From positions 228,244-292,243 of the forward strand of contig JACRPF010000014.1 of the NCBI GenBank assembly GCA_016214035.1: a DNA stretch of 64,000 nucleotides, written 5' to 3'. The notes under the pieces are model-generated. The model ran no database searches. It worked only from the letters and a program-made list of their open reading frames with translations, and had not been told where the DNA came from. This stretch comes from Spirochaetota bacterium (GTDB lineage Bacteria; Spirochaetota; Brachyspiria; Brachyspirales; JACRPF01). A program made the translations under genes and the position numbers. How positions within the stretch are numbered: the first letter of the stretch is position 1; the number at the start of each line of letters is the position of its first letter. Positions 34,933 through 44,347 of the stretch are shown piece by piece.

Positions 34933-35880
34933 TTATCGATCTATCTTGCCCGCCGCCTTCAGTGCGCGGTATTCCATGATTGTCCTAGCGATACCTTCGT
35001 CCAGATCAATCCGAGGCGTAAAACCGATATTCCTCATCCTGGTTACATCAAGACATTTCTGCATCATGCCGTCAGGCCTGCTGATGTCGAAAATAATGTT
35101 CCCGTGAAACCCTGTTTTCTTTCCGATTATTTCAGCAAGTTCTTTGATGCTGACATCCGTACCCCATCCGACGTTTATGAACTGTTCTCCGTCGTAATGC
35201 TCCATCACAAATATAGCGGCGCGTGCGCAGTCGTCCACATGCATGAATTCACGGCGCGCTTTTCCTGATCCCCACACAGTGACGTTTTCATCATTATTGT
35301 CAACAGCATCAACAAACTTTCTTATCAAAGCAGACAGGACATGCGACTGCTGAAGATCAAAGTGGTCGTTCGTCCCGTACAGATTGCAGGGCATTATCGA
35401 AACCCCGTTAAAACCGTATTCGCGCCGCAGATAGGAAACAAGTTTCAATCCGGCTATTTTTGCAAGTGCGTATGCCTCGTTCGTATCTTCAAGATACCCC
35501 GAAAGCAGCTGATCTTCTTTCATCGGCTGTTGCGTATTCTTCGGGAATATACATGATGTGCCCAGAAAACAAAGCTTCGTAACGCCGTTCATATATGCGG
35601 CATGGATGACATTATTCTGTATCATCAGATTCTCATACAGGAATTCTGCCGGCTGTCGTATATTCGCCTGAATACCGCCAACTTTTGCAGCTGCAAGAAA
35701 TACATAATCGGGTTTTTCTTGCTTGAAGAAAGCGTTCACCGCCTGCTGGCTGCACAGATCAAGCTCACTGCGGCTTTTCAGCAGCAGATTCGTATAACCT
35801 TCCGTCTGCAGCAGCCGCACGATGGCAGAACCAGTCATCCCCCGGTTTCCGGCCACAAATATCTTTTTATTTTTGTCCAC
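34933..35880 (-). CDS. fcl: GDP-L-fucose synthase (or GDP-colitose synthase)
   Basis: An SDR-type epimerase/reductase of 315 residues with NADPH motif AGNRGMTGS, catalytic Ser and Cys in LGTSCIFPK, YALAK (Tyr-Lys pair) and SHVLSALIRKF, whose His is the second epimerase acid/base. Both epimerase residues are kept, so C3/C5 epimerisation or, on a 3-deoxy substrate, ColC-like C5 epimerisation, followed by C4 reduction, is possible. The start is GTG with a weak ribosome site. It lies 40 bp after gmd. Confidence 0.9.
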   Translation of the reverse strand: MDKNKKIFVAGNRGMTGSAIVRLLQTEGYTNLLLKSRSELDLCSQQAVNAFFKQEKPDYVFLAAAKVGGIQANIRQPAEFLYENLMIQNNVIHAAYMNGVTKLCFLGTSCIFPKNTQQPMKEDQLLSGYLEDTNEAYALAKIAGLKLVSYLRREYGFNGVSIMPCNLYGTNDHFDLQQSHVLSALIRKFVDAVDNNDENVTVWGSGKARREFMHVDDCARAAIFVMEHYDGEQFINVGWGTDVSIKELAEIIGKKTGFHGNIIFDISRPDGMMQKCLDVTRMRNIGFTPRIDLDEGIARTIMEYRALKAAGKIDR

Positions 35881-35920
35881 TATCGGTCCATATCAGATTT
35901 GGATTCCAGCAGCAACGACG

Positions 35921-36955
35921 TCATGGCTTAAACACTGAAAGGTCATGTTCCATCATTATCTGACATAGTTCCTTGAACTTCACACGCGGCGCCCAGCCGA
36001 AAAGCTGTTTTGCCTTCGATGAATCCCCGAGCAGAAGATCCACCTCCGTCGGCCTGAAATATTTTTCATCTATCCTGACAAGAGTCCTGCCCGTCTTCAC
36101 GTCGACGCCATACTCATCAAGCCCCTTCCCTTTCCAGGCCAACTCGATACCGACATGTCTGAAGCTCTCCTCGGTGAATTCCCTCACACTGTGCGTCTCA
36201 CCTGTTGCGATGACATAATCATCCGGCTGCTTGGCCTGTAGCATCATATACATCGCCTCAACATAATCTTTTGCATAACCCCAGTCACGTTTCGCATCAA
36301 GATTGCCGATGTACAGACAATCCTGTTTCCCGTAATGAATTTTAGCCACGGCCTCGGTTATCTTCTTGGTAACAAATGTGCGGCCGCGGCGGGGTGATTC
36401 GTGATTGAAAAGAATACCGTTGCAGGCGAACAGGTTGTAGCTCTCGCGGTAGTTCACCGTTATCCAGTATGCATACACTTTCGCGCAGCCGTACGGACTC
36501 CGTGGATAGAACGGCGTGGTCTCGCGCTGCGGCGTTTCCAGCACCTTGCCGAACATCTCGCTCGATGATGCCTGATAAAAGCGCACATTTTTAATACCGG
36601 TTTCGCGGATCGCATCGAGCAGGCGCAGCGTACCGATTGCGTCAATCTCAGCGGTATACTCCGGAATTTCAAAGCTTACCTTCACATGGCTCTGGGCACC
36701 GAGATTGTATATCTCATCGGGCGATGTCTTTTCCAGTATCCTGTTCAGCGAGCTTGAGTCATTGAGATCTCCGTGATGCAGAAAAAAGCGTTTGCCATAT
36801 TCCTTCTGATTGGTAAAGATATGGTCTATACGTTCCGTATTGAAATTGCTTGCGCGGCGTATGATGCCGTGGACTTCATAGCCTTTTTCAAGGAGGAGTT
36901 CGGCGAGGTATGATCCGTCTTGTCCAGTAATACCGGTTATGAGTGCTTTTTTCAT
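35921..36955 (-). CDS. gmd: GDP-mannose 4,6-dehydratase
   Basis: It converts GDP-D-mannose to GDP-4-keto-6-deoxy-D-mannose, the branch point to GDP-fucose, GDP-rhamnose and GDP-colitose. 344 residues with NADP motif [12 protein letters not shown], the catalytic Thr/Ser region [17 protein letters not shown] and [10 protein letters not shown]. It is strongly conserved with Gmd proteins. fcl and the dehydratase follow, and 115 bp of AT-rich DNA separate it from the upstream aminotransferase gene. Confidence 0.96.
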   Translation of the reverse strand: MKKALITGITGQDGSYLAELLLEKGYEVHGIIRRASNFNTERIDHIFTNQKEYGKRFFLHHGDLNDSSSLNRILEKTSPDEIYNLGAQSHVKVSFEIPEYTAEIDAIGTLRLLDAIRETGIKNVRFYQASSSEMFGKVLETPQRETTPFYPRSPYGCAKVYAYWITVNYRESYNLFACNGILFNHESPRRGRTFVTKKITEAVAKIHYGKQDCLYIGNLDAKRDWGYAKDYVEAMYMMLQAKQPDDYVIATGETHSVREFTEESFRHVGIELAWKGKGLDEYGVDVKTGRTLVRIDEKYFRPTEVDLLLGDSSKAKQLFGWAPRVKFKELCQIMMEHDLSVFKP

Positions 36956-37070
36956 GGTTTTCCCAATAATTTTTAATCTATACTACCATTACATTATGAA
37001 AAAGCAAGATACTGTGTTTATCGAAGAATAAATCGGATTATGATATATCCAGATATAAAAATATATGCGA

Positions 37071-38177
37071 TCAATGTTTATAAAAATCCCGTATTTTTTC
37101 ACAGATGTATGTAATCATTTCATCGGTCATTCCTATAAAAACAGGAAGTGCCAATGAACTTTCGCAGAGTTTTTCTGCAATCGGGAAATCGCCTTTTTTA
37201 TATCCAAGCCATGCAAAACACGGCTGTTCATGCATCGCCCGAGGGTAATATACCGATGTGCCAATTCCATTCGCTTTTAATTGAGCCTCCAATTCATTTC
37301 GCCGGTCGCATTGAATTGAAAAAACATACCACACCGGAGTTGCGTTTGGACTGACAGCAGGAAGCGCGATTGTCGGGATGTCTTTCAGTTGTTCGCAATA
37401 AAGTGAAATTATTTTTGCACGTTCCTTGATTTCCTCTTCAACATGATCTAGTTTTATATTGAGCACTCCTGCCTGAAGCTCATCCAAACGCGAGTTGATC
37501 CCAACGAAGGTGTGATGATATTTCTTCGATGCCCCGTGAACACGCGTAATTCTGATTTCTTCGGCATATGAATCATTGTTCGATATGACCATCCCCCCGT
37601 CGCCGTAACAGCCGAGTGTTTTCGTCGGAAAGAAGCTGAGCACACCGATGTCGGATTCACATCCGGCATGTCTGCCGTTCCACTTCATACCGAATGCTTC
37701 CGCGGAGTCTTCAAGCACCTTTAATCCATGGGCCTTTGCCAGATTATTTATCCCATCGATATCGGCTGTCTGACTGAAAAGATCGACGGGAAGTAGTGCT
37801 TTTGTTTTTTTGGTGATCTTTGTTTCAATTTTATTGACGTCAATATTATACGTTTTCTCATCAATATCTACAAACACCGGAATATGATTGTTACGGATTA
37901 TACATGACGTCGATGCGAAAAATGTGAACGGGGTCGTTATTATCTCGCTGCCTTCCGGCAGATGCATCGCATCAAGTGCGAGAAAAAGTGCATCGGATCC
38001 GTTCGCGACACCGATAGCATGTTTACAATTTGTAAAAGCGGCCATACGCTGTTCAAAGCGTTTTACTTCTTCACCCATAATGAAAACGCCTTTTTTACAG
38101 ATCGCTTTTATTATTTCGAGTATCTGATCACCATAACGTTCTTCCTGATATTTATTTGTAAAAAATGGAATCGTCAC
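37071..38177 (-). CDS. wbpE: DegT-family aminotransferase, WbpE-like
   Basis: A PLP aminotransferase of 368 residues with the internal aldimine lysine in SFFPTKTLGCYGDGG (Lys186) and the WbpE-typical blocks KYHHTFVGINSRLDELQAGV and PVDLFSQTADIDG. WbpE adds the 3-amino group to UDP-3-keto-GlcNAcA made by WbpB. Homologues of WbpA, WbpB and WbpD lie 10-14 kb away in the same locus, which supports this role. I prefer GTG at 38177, with GGAGG just upstream, to the ATG at 38195. Confidence 0.82.
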   Translation of the reverse strand: MTIPFFTNKYQEERYGDQILEIIKAICKKGVFIMGEEVKRFEQRMAAFTNCKHAIGVANGSDALFLALDAMHLPEGSEIITTPFTFFASTSCIIRNNHIPVFVDIDEKTYNIDVNKIETKITKKTKALLPVDLFSQTADIDGINNLAKAHGLKVLEDSAEAFGMKWNGRHAGCESDIGVLSFFPTKTLGCYGDGGMVISNNDSYAEEIRITRVHGASKKYHHTFVGINSRLDELQAGVLNIKLDHVEEEIKERAKIISLYCEQLKDIPTIALPAVSPNATPVWYVFSIQCDRRNELEAQLKANGIGTSVYYPRAMHEQPCFAWLGYKKGDFPIAEKLCESSLALPVFIGMTDEMITYICEKIRDFYKH

Positions 38178-38202
38178 AAGACCTCCAAATTTCATGATTC
38201 AC

Positions 38203-38856
38203 CTATTTTTTTTTCCAGTTTTCCCAGATAAATGGGAAATCATATGTTACCTTATGTGTTTTTTGTAACTGCAAGCGAATTGACTGCCTGTGTTGTATAG
38301 CATCTTTTACGCATCTATGGAACTGTACTTGAATGTTTTCAATCGATGGAATAAAATTGGCATGTAACAATGCATCGAGGAGCTCATATTCTCCCCCTTC
38401 AATATTGATTTTCAGCAAATCAATCTTTTTTATCTTCTTCTGCCGAATAAAATCCATGATGCCAACAATTTTTGCTATTTCATTATCATCGTTATTACGA
38501 TATAAGGATGAGGCATCTTCATCGTGACTGATTGTTATTTCTCTTGACGTATCGCCAAGTCCGAAATGATAAGCTGTAATATTTGTATTTAGTTCAAAGC
38601 GTTTTGTTATCATTTTCGCATATTCATCAACTGGTTCAAATATAAAAATACGGCTACCATATTTTGCAAATATATCAGACGCCCATTGACCGTGATAACC
38701 ACCAACATCAAAAACAATTGATTTCCTATTTAGTCTATAATTGAGCCGCAATGTCATATCGCCATCGCTATCAATCCAACGTAAATATTCAGGGTCAAAC
38801 AAATGCCATTTTAAACGCCTTATTACACGCAATATTTTTTTTATATGACTTTTCAT
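38203..38856 (-). CDS. FkbM-family methyltransferase
   Basis: A SAM-dependent O-methyltransferase of the FkbM family, 217 residues, with SAM motif FDVGGYHGQW and the family motif INIEGGEYELLDAL. In polysaccharide loci these enzymes methylate sugar hydroxyls; the target here is unknown. I start it at the ATG at 38856, which has GGAGTGAT in front; an ATG at 38868 is possible. The gene is clearly more AT-rich than the left half of the window. Confidence 0.82.
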   Translation of the reverse strand: MKSHIKKILRVIRRLKWHLFDPEYLRWIDSDGDMTLRLNYRLNRKSIVFDVGGYHGQWASDIFAKYGSRIFIFEPVDEYAKMITKRFELNTNITAYHFGLGDTSREITISHDEDASSLYRNNDDNEIAKIVGIMDFIRQKKIKKIDLLKINIEGGEYELLDALLHANFIPSIENIQVQFHRCVKDAIQHRQSIRLQLQKTHKVTYDFPFIWENWKKK

Positions 38857-38923
38857 ATCACTCCACATATAGTTTATTTATAATGATAAATTTGATTATA
38901 TATATAATTCATAATTTCTCAAC

Positions 38924-39958
38924 TCATTTATTTCTGGTTTTCAATAATACTCGATTGAGAATCAATGAAATTACAAATGGAAAGACATCAGCGAGGATGA
39001 AAATAATTCGAAATATGATAGTAGCAATGAAGATATCTGATTTACTATATCCGTATAGCGAGGCGAGCACCACAGTTACGGACTCCTTAACCCCTATGCC
39101 TCCTGGAACTCCAGGGGTAATAATCCCTGAAAAACCGGCAATGCTCAATATTGTTGTTATACTGAAAAAATCATTTGATGATATTTTCATCCCAAGCATT
39201 GAATTACATATCCCAAAGAATAATAGCCCATTCAAGATAAAACAAATCAGTGATATGAATAATATTTGCAACACTAAACGTGCAAAACGGAAAGAAAAGA
39301 ATTTTTGCATAGTATTCTTTAAATACTTAAGTGAGTCAAAAACACCTTGTCGTTTTACCGCATACCGATACCCAAAGACAATAAGCACAAACGCAAATAA
39401 CATCCCGCATGCGCCTACAGAGTATAGTATTATTTTTGCAATATCAGGCCGGAAAGTTACATTTTGTGGAATGTGAGTAAAACCAAGAAGAATAAATATT
39501 GATATATTTACTGCTGACATTCCGAGTCCAAAAATAAGCTCAATAACGCTCGAAAATGCAATCTGCGCATTCCCCCAACCCAGTTGATTTCCCATATAAT
39601 TTCGCATCACCAAATGAAGTACATTGCCGGGCAGGTATTTTGCTATATTAGATCTACAGTACACGGTAATCGCATCATACATATTTACTTTTGATTCGTT
39701 TATAAACTCCAGAATTAACTTCCACTCATATGCAAGCATAAATGTAAATATTGACGAAAGAATGCCGAGAACGACCATACGTATAACAAGGACTATGGGA
39801 TTTCCAATTTTTGCAATATTTAAATTGGAGTCTTTCAGTATTATAACGATATAAATAAAGGATATTATCGTTAGTATATATCCAATTGGCGTTAGAATCC
39901 TTTTAAGTCGTTCCTTAAGCGTTAATTTGGTATCTTGATTTCCCCCTATTTCATTCAT
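38924..39958 (-). CDS. YbhN/UPF0104-family multi-pass membrane protein
   Basis: 344 residues with about eight membrane helices and the family signature GIITPGVPGGIGVKES, found in YbhN and the membrane part of MprF (lysyl-phosphatidylglycerol synthase TM region). Members in glycan loci are thought to be lipid or lipid-linked sugar transporters, which is not proven. I start it at the ATG at 39958, which has AAGGA 7 nt upstream and overlaps the GT11 stop (ATGA). A hand count of 39421-39480 gives only 19 G/C in 60 bases, an AT-rich stretch. Confidence 0.8.
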   Translation of the reverse strand: MNEIGGNQDTKLTLKERLKRILTPIGYILTIISFIYIVIILKDSNLNIAKIGNPIVLVIRMVVLGILSSIFTFMLAYEWKLILEFINESKVNMYDAITVYCRSNIAKYLPGNVLHLVMRNYMGNQLGWGNAQIAFSSVIELIFGLGMSAVNISIFILLGFTHIPQNVTFRPDIAKIILYSVGACGMLFAFVLIVFGYRYAVKRQGVFDSLKYLKNTMQKFFSFRFARLVLQILFISLICFILNGLLFFGICNSMLGMKISSNDFFSITTILSIAGFSGIITPGVPGGIGVKESVTVVLASLYGYSKSDIFIATIIFRIIFILADVFPFVISLILNRVLLKTRNK

Positions 39959-40845
39959 ATTCCAATCCTTATCCATTTTTCAGGAATGATATCTGATGGA
40001 ACATATTGCGATACGTTTGCCCATTGGTTAGGTGCAATTACTATCTTTTCGGCGTATTTCGAAAGCCATGCACCCCACCAGCTGAATGTGCTATTGGCAA
40101 TAATATGGTGCTTACATGCGCTCATCAGACGTAAATCTTCAAATCCGTGCTTAGAATCATTGTGTTGTACAAATGTAATCGGTGCATTAATATGCAGATT
40201 TTGTTGCACCCATGGCATATCGTTTGAAAAAATATAAAAGTGCGGACAAGTACATAGTTCAAGCGATCTTTTTATCGCAGCCATATAATAATCAATCGTA
40301 CACACATCATGTATCTTCTTCATCTCACCCATGGCAACATAGTCGCCGCGACGTATATGAACTGAAACTGCTTCACAAGCATCTATTTGATTAAGTACTT
40401 CTTTATTTTGACCCTCGGGCGGATTTTTCAAAACCAGTTCATTGCGCAAGATATTTGCAATATCGTCAAAATATTTTTCACTTTGCCAATACCCCCAAAG
40501 ATATGCGTTTTTACCGACCGACAATACATTTTCATCAAAACCCAATATACGTTCTTTCACCCAGCATCGTTTATAATATTCCTTATCATCGCGAAGATGC
40601 AACATATGCATCGCTACGGCGGGTATGTCCCACGGCCTGCCGAAACGTGTCGTCACGATGTCGCAAGATCGCGCCGCATCTCCTTGTATACAAAATCGAT
40701 CAATCTGATATGAGTGCAGTTTATATCTCGAATATCCTGTATAATCAATTTTTAACGGGACATTATTCTGCAAAGAAAGACGTCTTCCCAATGCATACTG
40801 GAAAAGCTGATTTCCCAATCCGCCGATCATCCGAGTGACTATCAT
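39955..40845 (-). CDS. GT11 family alpha-1,2-fucosyltransferase (or colitosyltransferase)
   Basis: 296 residues with the GT11 motifs GGLGNQLFQYALGRRL (N-terminus), VHIRRGDY (GDP-sugar binding) and NSTFSWWGAWLS. GT11 enzymes transfer fucose from GDP-L-fucose to position 2 of galactose; some relatives use GDP-colitose. This fits gmd and fcl in the same locus. The first codon overlaps the previous stop by 4 bp. Confidence 0.92.
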   Translation of the reverse strand: MIVTRMIGGLGNQLFQYALGRRLSLQNNVPLKIDYTGYSRYKLHSYQIDRFCIQGDAARSCDIVTTRFGRPWDIPAVAMHMLHLRDDKEYYKRCWVKERILGFDENVLSVGKNAYLWGYWQSEKYFDDIANILRNELVLKNPPEGQNKEVLNQIDACEAVSVHIRRGDYVAMGEMKKIHDVCTIDYYMAAIKRSLELCTCPHFYIFSNDMPWVQQNLHINAPITFVQHNDSKHGFEDLRLMSACKHHIIANSTFSWWGAWLSKYAEKIVIAPNQWANVSQYVPSDIIPEKWIRIGI

Positions 40846-41663
40846 GAAATAATATCCGAATTATTTTTGCCGCCTAAACGCAATGCTATCCATGTCGCTA
40901 TTTTTGCGCCGAGAATAAGACAGATGATTCTTCTAGCCAACGACAAGCAAAAAAGATGTACAAATCGCCACCGGAAATTATGCATGATTACGCGAATACT
41001 ATTGAACTGCCCGATGCGATATTTCGATTGACTAATTCCTCGTGGATTGATTTCATATTCCATCAGGACTTCCGGAAGATTCGCTGTTTTGAAATACTTA
41101 ATAAATTTGAAGAAAAACGCGTAATCTTCACAATATTTGTATTGTGTTGGGTACATCCCCACTTGCTCAACAGCTAATGTACGAAACATGACAGATGGAT
41201 GCATAAATCCGGAAAAAAAGTACATATATCGTTCAATATCCTTATGCTCAGTAGGATATTTTCGGATACCTAATGCTTTTCCTGAACAGTCTACTAGCCT
41301 ACCCCATGTACCGACCAGACACACAATTGGATGCTGCATCAGATAATCTCGTTGCTTTATAAATCGATGCTGTACGACGATATCACCTGCATCGAGACGT
41401 GCTGTAAACATATACCCTTTTGAAATAATATACTTGAGACCGGCATTTAATGCATGTTCGATACCTTCATTCTTTTCCAAGCTAATCGTTTTGATAGTAT
41501 GATGTGATGCATACTGTGCAATCTCATCCCAATTGGGTAAAAGTGAGCTTCCGTCGTCTACAATAATGATGTCTATTGAGATTTCTTCCTGAATGCTCCG
41601 AACTGTTCTCGATATACCTTCAGGGTCATTATAGTACGGTATTAAAACAGCAATATCATTCAT
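40842..41663 (-). CDS. GT2 family glycosyltransferase
   Basis: 273 residues of GT-A fold: N-terminal MNDIAVLIPYYNDPEG, nucleotide-binding IIIVDDGSS, the DxD-like region TARLDAGDI and a later CEDYAFFF block with the acceptor acid. A hydrophobic stretch near the C-terminus (LFCLSLARRIICLILGA) may hold it at the membrane. Donor and acceptor are unknown. Coupled to the GT11 gene by ATGA. Confidence 0.88.
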   Translation of the reverse strand: MNDIAVLIPYYNDPEGISRTVRSIQEEISIDIIIVDDGSSLLPNWDEIAQYASHHTIKTISLEKNEGIEHALNAGLKYIISKGYMFTARLDAGDIVVQHRFIKQRDYLMQHPIVCLVGTWGRLVDCSGKALGIRKYPTEHKDIERYMYFFSGFMHPSVMFRTLAVEQVGMYPTQYKYCEDYAFFFKFIKYFKTANLPEVLMEYEINPRGISQSKYRIGQFNSIRVIMHNFRWRFVHLFCLSLARRIICLILGAKIATWIALRLGGKNNSDIIS

Positions 41664-41668
41664 GAAGT

Positions 41669-42703
41669 CTATAGCAGTGTCTTTGAGAGTTCACTTATCT
41701 TCAAGCCTGCTTTTTCCCACCCATGAAAAATCGGCGGACATTGATGATGCTCAGCAACCCACATCGTATTCGGCAATTCTTCCTTGCGTCCTTCAATGAC
41801 ATGACACAGGTCGCTCATACCGTAAACACCGCCTGATTTTTCTTTCAGTTTATAATCAAAAGTGATGTATTTATAATATCCTGATTTCATGTTCGGCGAA
41901 AACACTACGCGTCGGTTAAAGATCGCATCATATTTTGCCGCAAGTTCTCGTTTCCATTCGAGAATAGCGGGCAGCCGCTCCAACTGGACGATACCGAGCG
42001 CTGCGGTAAATTCATTCATTCGATAGTTAAAACCATCGAGAATGGGATACGTCACTTTACCATCCACAACCTCTTTCCCATAATTCCGGTATTTCCCGAC
42101 CCAGTCAATAAACCCCTTATCAGTACTGACGACCATTCCACCTTCGCCCATCGGCATGGTCTTTGTCGCATAGAAACTATATGCACCGGCAAATCCCCAA
42201 CTGCCGCCCATTTTTCCGTTCAATTCGGCCCCATGCGCATGTGCACAATCTTCAACCAAGATGATTTTCTTCGACTTGCAAAACGCAGCTATTTTTTCAA
42301 TTTCGAATGCGATATGCCCGCCGATATGAACGACAATAACTGCTTTTGTTTTCGGGGTAATGCGTTTTTGAAGATCAGTATAAGAAAGGCAGAGGTCTTC
42401 CTTGTTGCAATCCGCATAGACAACCGTTCCGCCGGCTTTTTTTACAGCTTGCGCAGTGGCCCAAAAGGTGTTTGACGGCACGACAACATCCATACCTTTT
42501 ATATTGATGTAATCAAGTATAGACAGCAACCCCACACCGCCGTTGGATATCCCCTTTGCATGCAGACCGCAGTAGACGGAAAAGCTTTCTTCAAACTGCT
42601 TTAATTTGGGACCATCGGACCAAAAACTCGCATCGAATACCTCGTCGAGAAGAGCATAATACCGCTTGCGTGCGGCTACATCAAATGGAAGCACCATGCC
42701 CAT
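41669..42703 (-). CDS. DegT-family sugar aminotransferase
   Basis: 344 residues with the PLP lysine in SFYATKTMPMGEGG (Lys181) and ILVEDCAHAHGAEL, so an active aminotransferase of the DegT/DnrJ/EryC1 fold, somewhat short. A strong AGGAG precedes ATG. It lies 13 bp after the radical SAM gene and 5 bp before a GT2 gene, so it probably acts on the same sugar or precursor as the radical SAM enzyme. Product unknown. Confidence 0.85.
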   Translation of the reverse strand: MGMVLPFDVAARKRYYALLDEVFDASFWSDGPKLKQFEESFSVYCGLHAKGISNGGVGLLSILDYINIKGMDVVVPSNTFWATAQAVKKAGGTVVYADCNKEDLCLSYTDLQKRITPKTKAVIVVHIGGHIAFEIEKIAAFCKSKKIILVEDCAHAHGAELNGKMGGSWGFAGAYSFYATKTMPMGEGGMVVSTDKGFIDWVGKYRNYGKEVVDGKVTYPILDGFNYRMNEFTAALGIVQLERLPAILEWKRELAAKYDAIFNRRVVFSPNMKSGYYKYITFDYKLKEKSGGVYGMSDLCHVIEGRKEELPNTMWVAEHHQCPPIFHGWEKAGLKISELSKTLL

Positions 42704-42716
42704 AAATCATCTCCTG

Positions 42717-43757
42717 TTAAATAAAGTTTTTCGTGTGAATGCTGCTCACATCATTCAAAACCCTGTTAAACGATGTGATGCGGCATACGTCGCAACCCTG
42801 TTGTGACGTCGGATCTATCAATTTGCGCGAAGCGGCTATTCGGACGTCTGAATTCCATATCCGCTCAAATGACGCATCGTTAATATTTCCAAGCATTATG
42901 AGGTCATGCCTGCGCTTTTCGCACAATGCAACATCGCCGTTCGCCTGCACAATGCAGGTAAGTGAATGTGCAACACACGGCAGCCCATCGTTATTTTTTA
43001 TCAAACGGTCGCTGATGCTGAGCAGACATTTTATCCGTGATGTATCCATAAATGACAGCAGCTTTTTCTTCAGCGCGAACAATTCGTCGATCGACGGCAT
43101 AAGATTGACAGCTTCCTCTACCGGACGAAGATACACATAATCAACATTGATATTATCTAGTTTTGGCAATATATCCATGACTGTTGCAATATTACGCTTG
43201 GTCAGCACATATCCAACACCAAGATGTGTTTTTCTCGGATTACGCGCATTAGCAAAACGGGTAAGATTTGAAATCACCTGTTCAAAACGGTCTAAGCCTT
43301 TCTCTTCCGTATATTCCAAAGCATTTGATGAATCCAATGAAATGCGAGCCCATTTAAAAAAACCTATCACTTCGGAAATGTCATTCACCCCGTTCGTTAT
43401 CAGGCCCATATGTAGTTTTATGTCGTTACCATACTTTATAACTGATACAAAATCCTTATGTACACTGGGCTCTCCGCCACCTTCAATGGTCACGCCGACA
43501 CCGTTTCTTGCGAAATAATCAAATGCCCGACATGCCACGTCCTTATCAAGTGACGCCTTATGCTCCCTTAATCCGCGGTCGGTACACCACGAACAACGCA
43601 AATTGCATATATCAGTAAGATGAAATTCTACGCTTATCGGCGGTAGAGAATCATATGCAGAACGTTTTTCAAGTACATTGAAGATCGATTTGACCTTTTC
43701 ATGGTTCAAAAGTAACTTGAACTTACTATATTCAAATTCATTCCAGATGTTGATCAT
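42717..43757 (-). CDS. Radical SAM protein with SPASM-like C-terminus
   Basis: 346 residues. The radical SAM cluster motif CNLRCSWC gives Cys51, Cys55 and Cys58, followed by GGGEPSVH (the GGE SAM contact). The C-terminal part has several more cysteines in the SPASM pattern (LPCVAHSLTCIVQANGDVALC spans them in order, then GCDVCR), suggesting auxiliary clusters. It resembles SPASM oxidases/epimerases, not a methyltransferase, because no B12 domain is present. In a sugar locus it may epimerise or oxidise a sugar or its attached group; the substrate is unknown. Confidence 0.85.
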   Translation of the reverse strand: MINIWNEFEYSKFKLLLNHEKVKSIFNVLEKRSAYDSLPPISVEFHLTDICNLRCSWCTDRGLREHKASLDKDVACRAFDYFARNGVGVTIEGGGEPSVHKDFVSVIKYGNDIKLHMGLITNGVNDISEVIGFFKWARISLDSSNALEYTEEKGLDRFEQVISNLTRFANARNPRKTHLGVGYVLTKRNIATVMDILPKLDNINVDYVYLRPVEEAVNLMPSIDELFALKKKLLSFMDTSRIKCLLSISDRLIKNNDGLPCVAHSLTCIVQANGDVALCEKRRHDLIMLGNINDASFERIWNSDVRIAASRKLIDPTSQQGCDVCRITSFNRVLNDVSSIHTKNFI

Positions 43758-43803
43758 TTTTCCAGCTTTTATTAATTTTAGTATAACATTATAATAAAAT
43801 ATA

Positions 43804-44340
43804 TCAAGAAATCAATTTCAGCCTTTGATGCAGTAGTATTGCGGTAATGGTCAGACCATCTTTAATGATCCCTTCGCGCAGCATGCTATTAATTTCATCT
43901 TGCGATATCCATCGAAGGCCTTCGATCTCATTACGGTCATACGTCGTGTTTTCCCCATACGGAGTCGCATATACTATATGGTAACGATGATCGGTAATAC
44001 CATTCATGGGAAAAAATGAATGCAGCTCATATGCGTTTTTTGCCGTATATCCAGATTCTTCAAAGACCTCGCGAATGGCGGCATCAATGACATCTTCATC
44101 GTTATCGATTACGCCGGCGGGAATTTCCCATTCAATGGTTCCGGTAACATAACGATATGCGTGCACAAAAAGAATATACTGTTGATCATTTTCAAGGATC
44201 ACACCAACGGAATCATTCTTTAAATCTATTATATGGTGCTCATCGACAATACGACCACCGGGAAATTCTACTCTGTCAGTATACAAATTCATCCAAGGAT
44301 TTTCATAAATTACTTTCCGTGAAATACGTTTGGGCAGCAT
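43804..44340 (-). CDS. Nudix hydrolase
   Basis: 178 residues with a complete Nudix box from Gly76 to Gly97 (GVIDNDEDVIDAAIREVFEE and SG). The N-terminal region resembles ADP-ribose/GDP-mannose pyrophosphatases (MutT/NudF/GDPMK type). It may hydrolyse a nucleotide sugar of this locus, or be a general clean-up enzyme. It lies between GT4 and radical SAM genes in the same direction. Confidence 0.9.
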   Translation of the reverse strand: MLPKRISRKVIYENPWMNLYTDRVEFPGGRIVDEHHIIDLKNDSVGVILENDQQYILFVHAYRYVTGTIEWEIPAGVIDNDEDVIDAAIREVFEESGYTAKNAYELHSFFPMNGITDHRYHIVYATPYGENTTYDRNEIEGLRWISQDEINSMLREGIIKDGLTITAILLHQRLKLIS

Positions 44341-44347
44341 GATATTC

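Noticed and set aside
36956..37070. Promoter of gmd (TTGCTT-16-TAGTAT)
   Set aside because: AT-rich DNA makes such weak matches likely by chance, so I did not list it.
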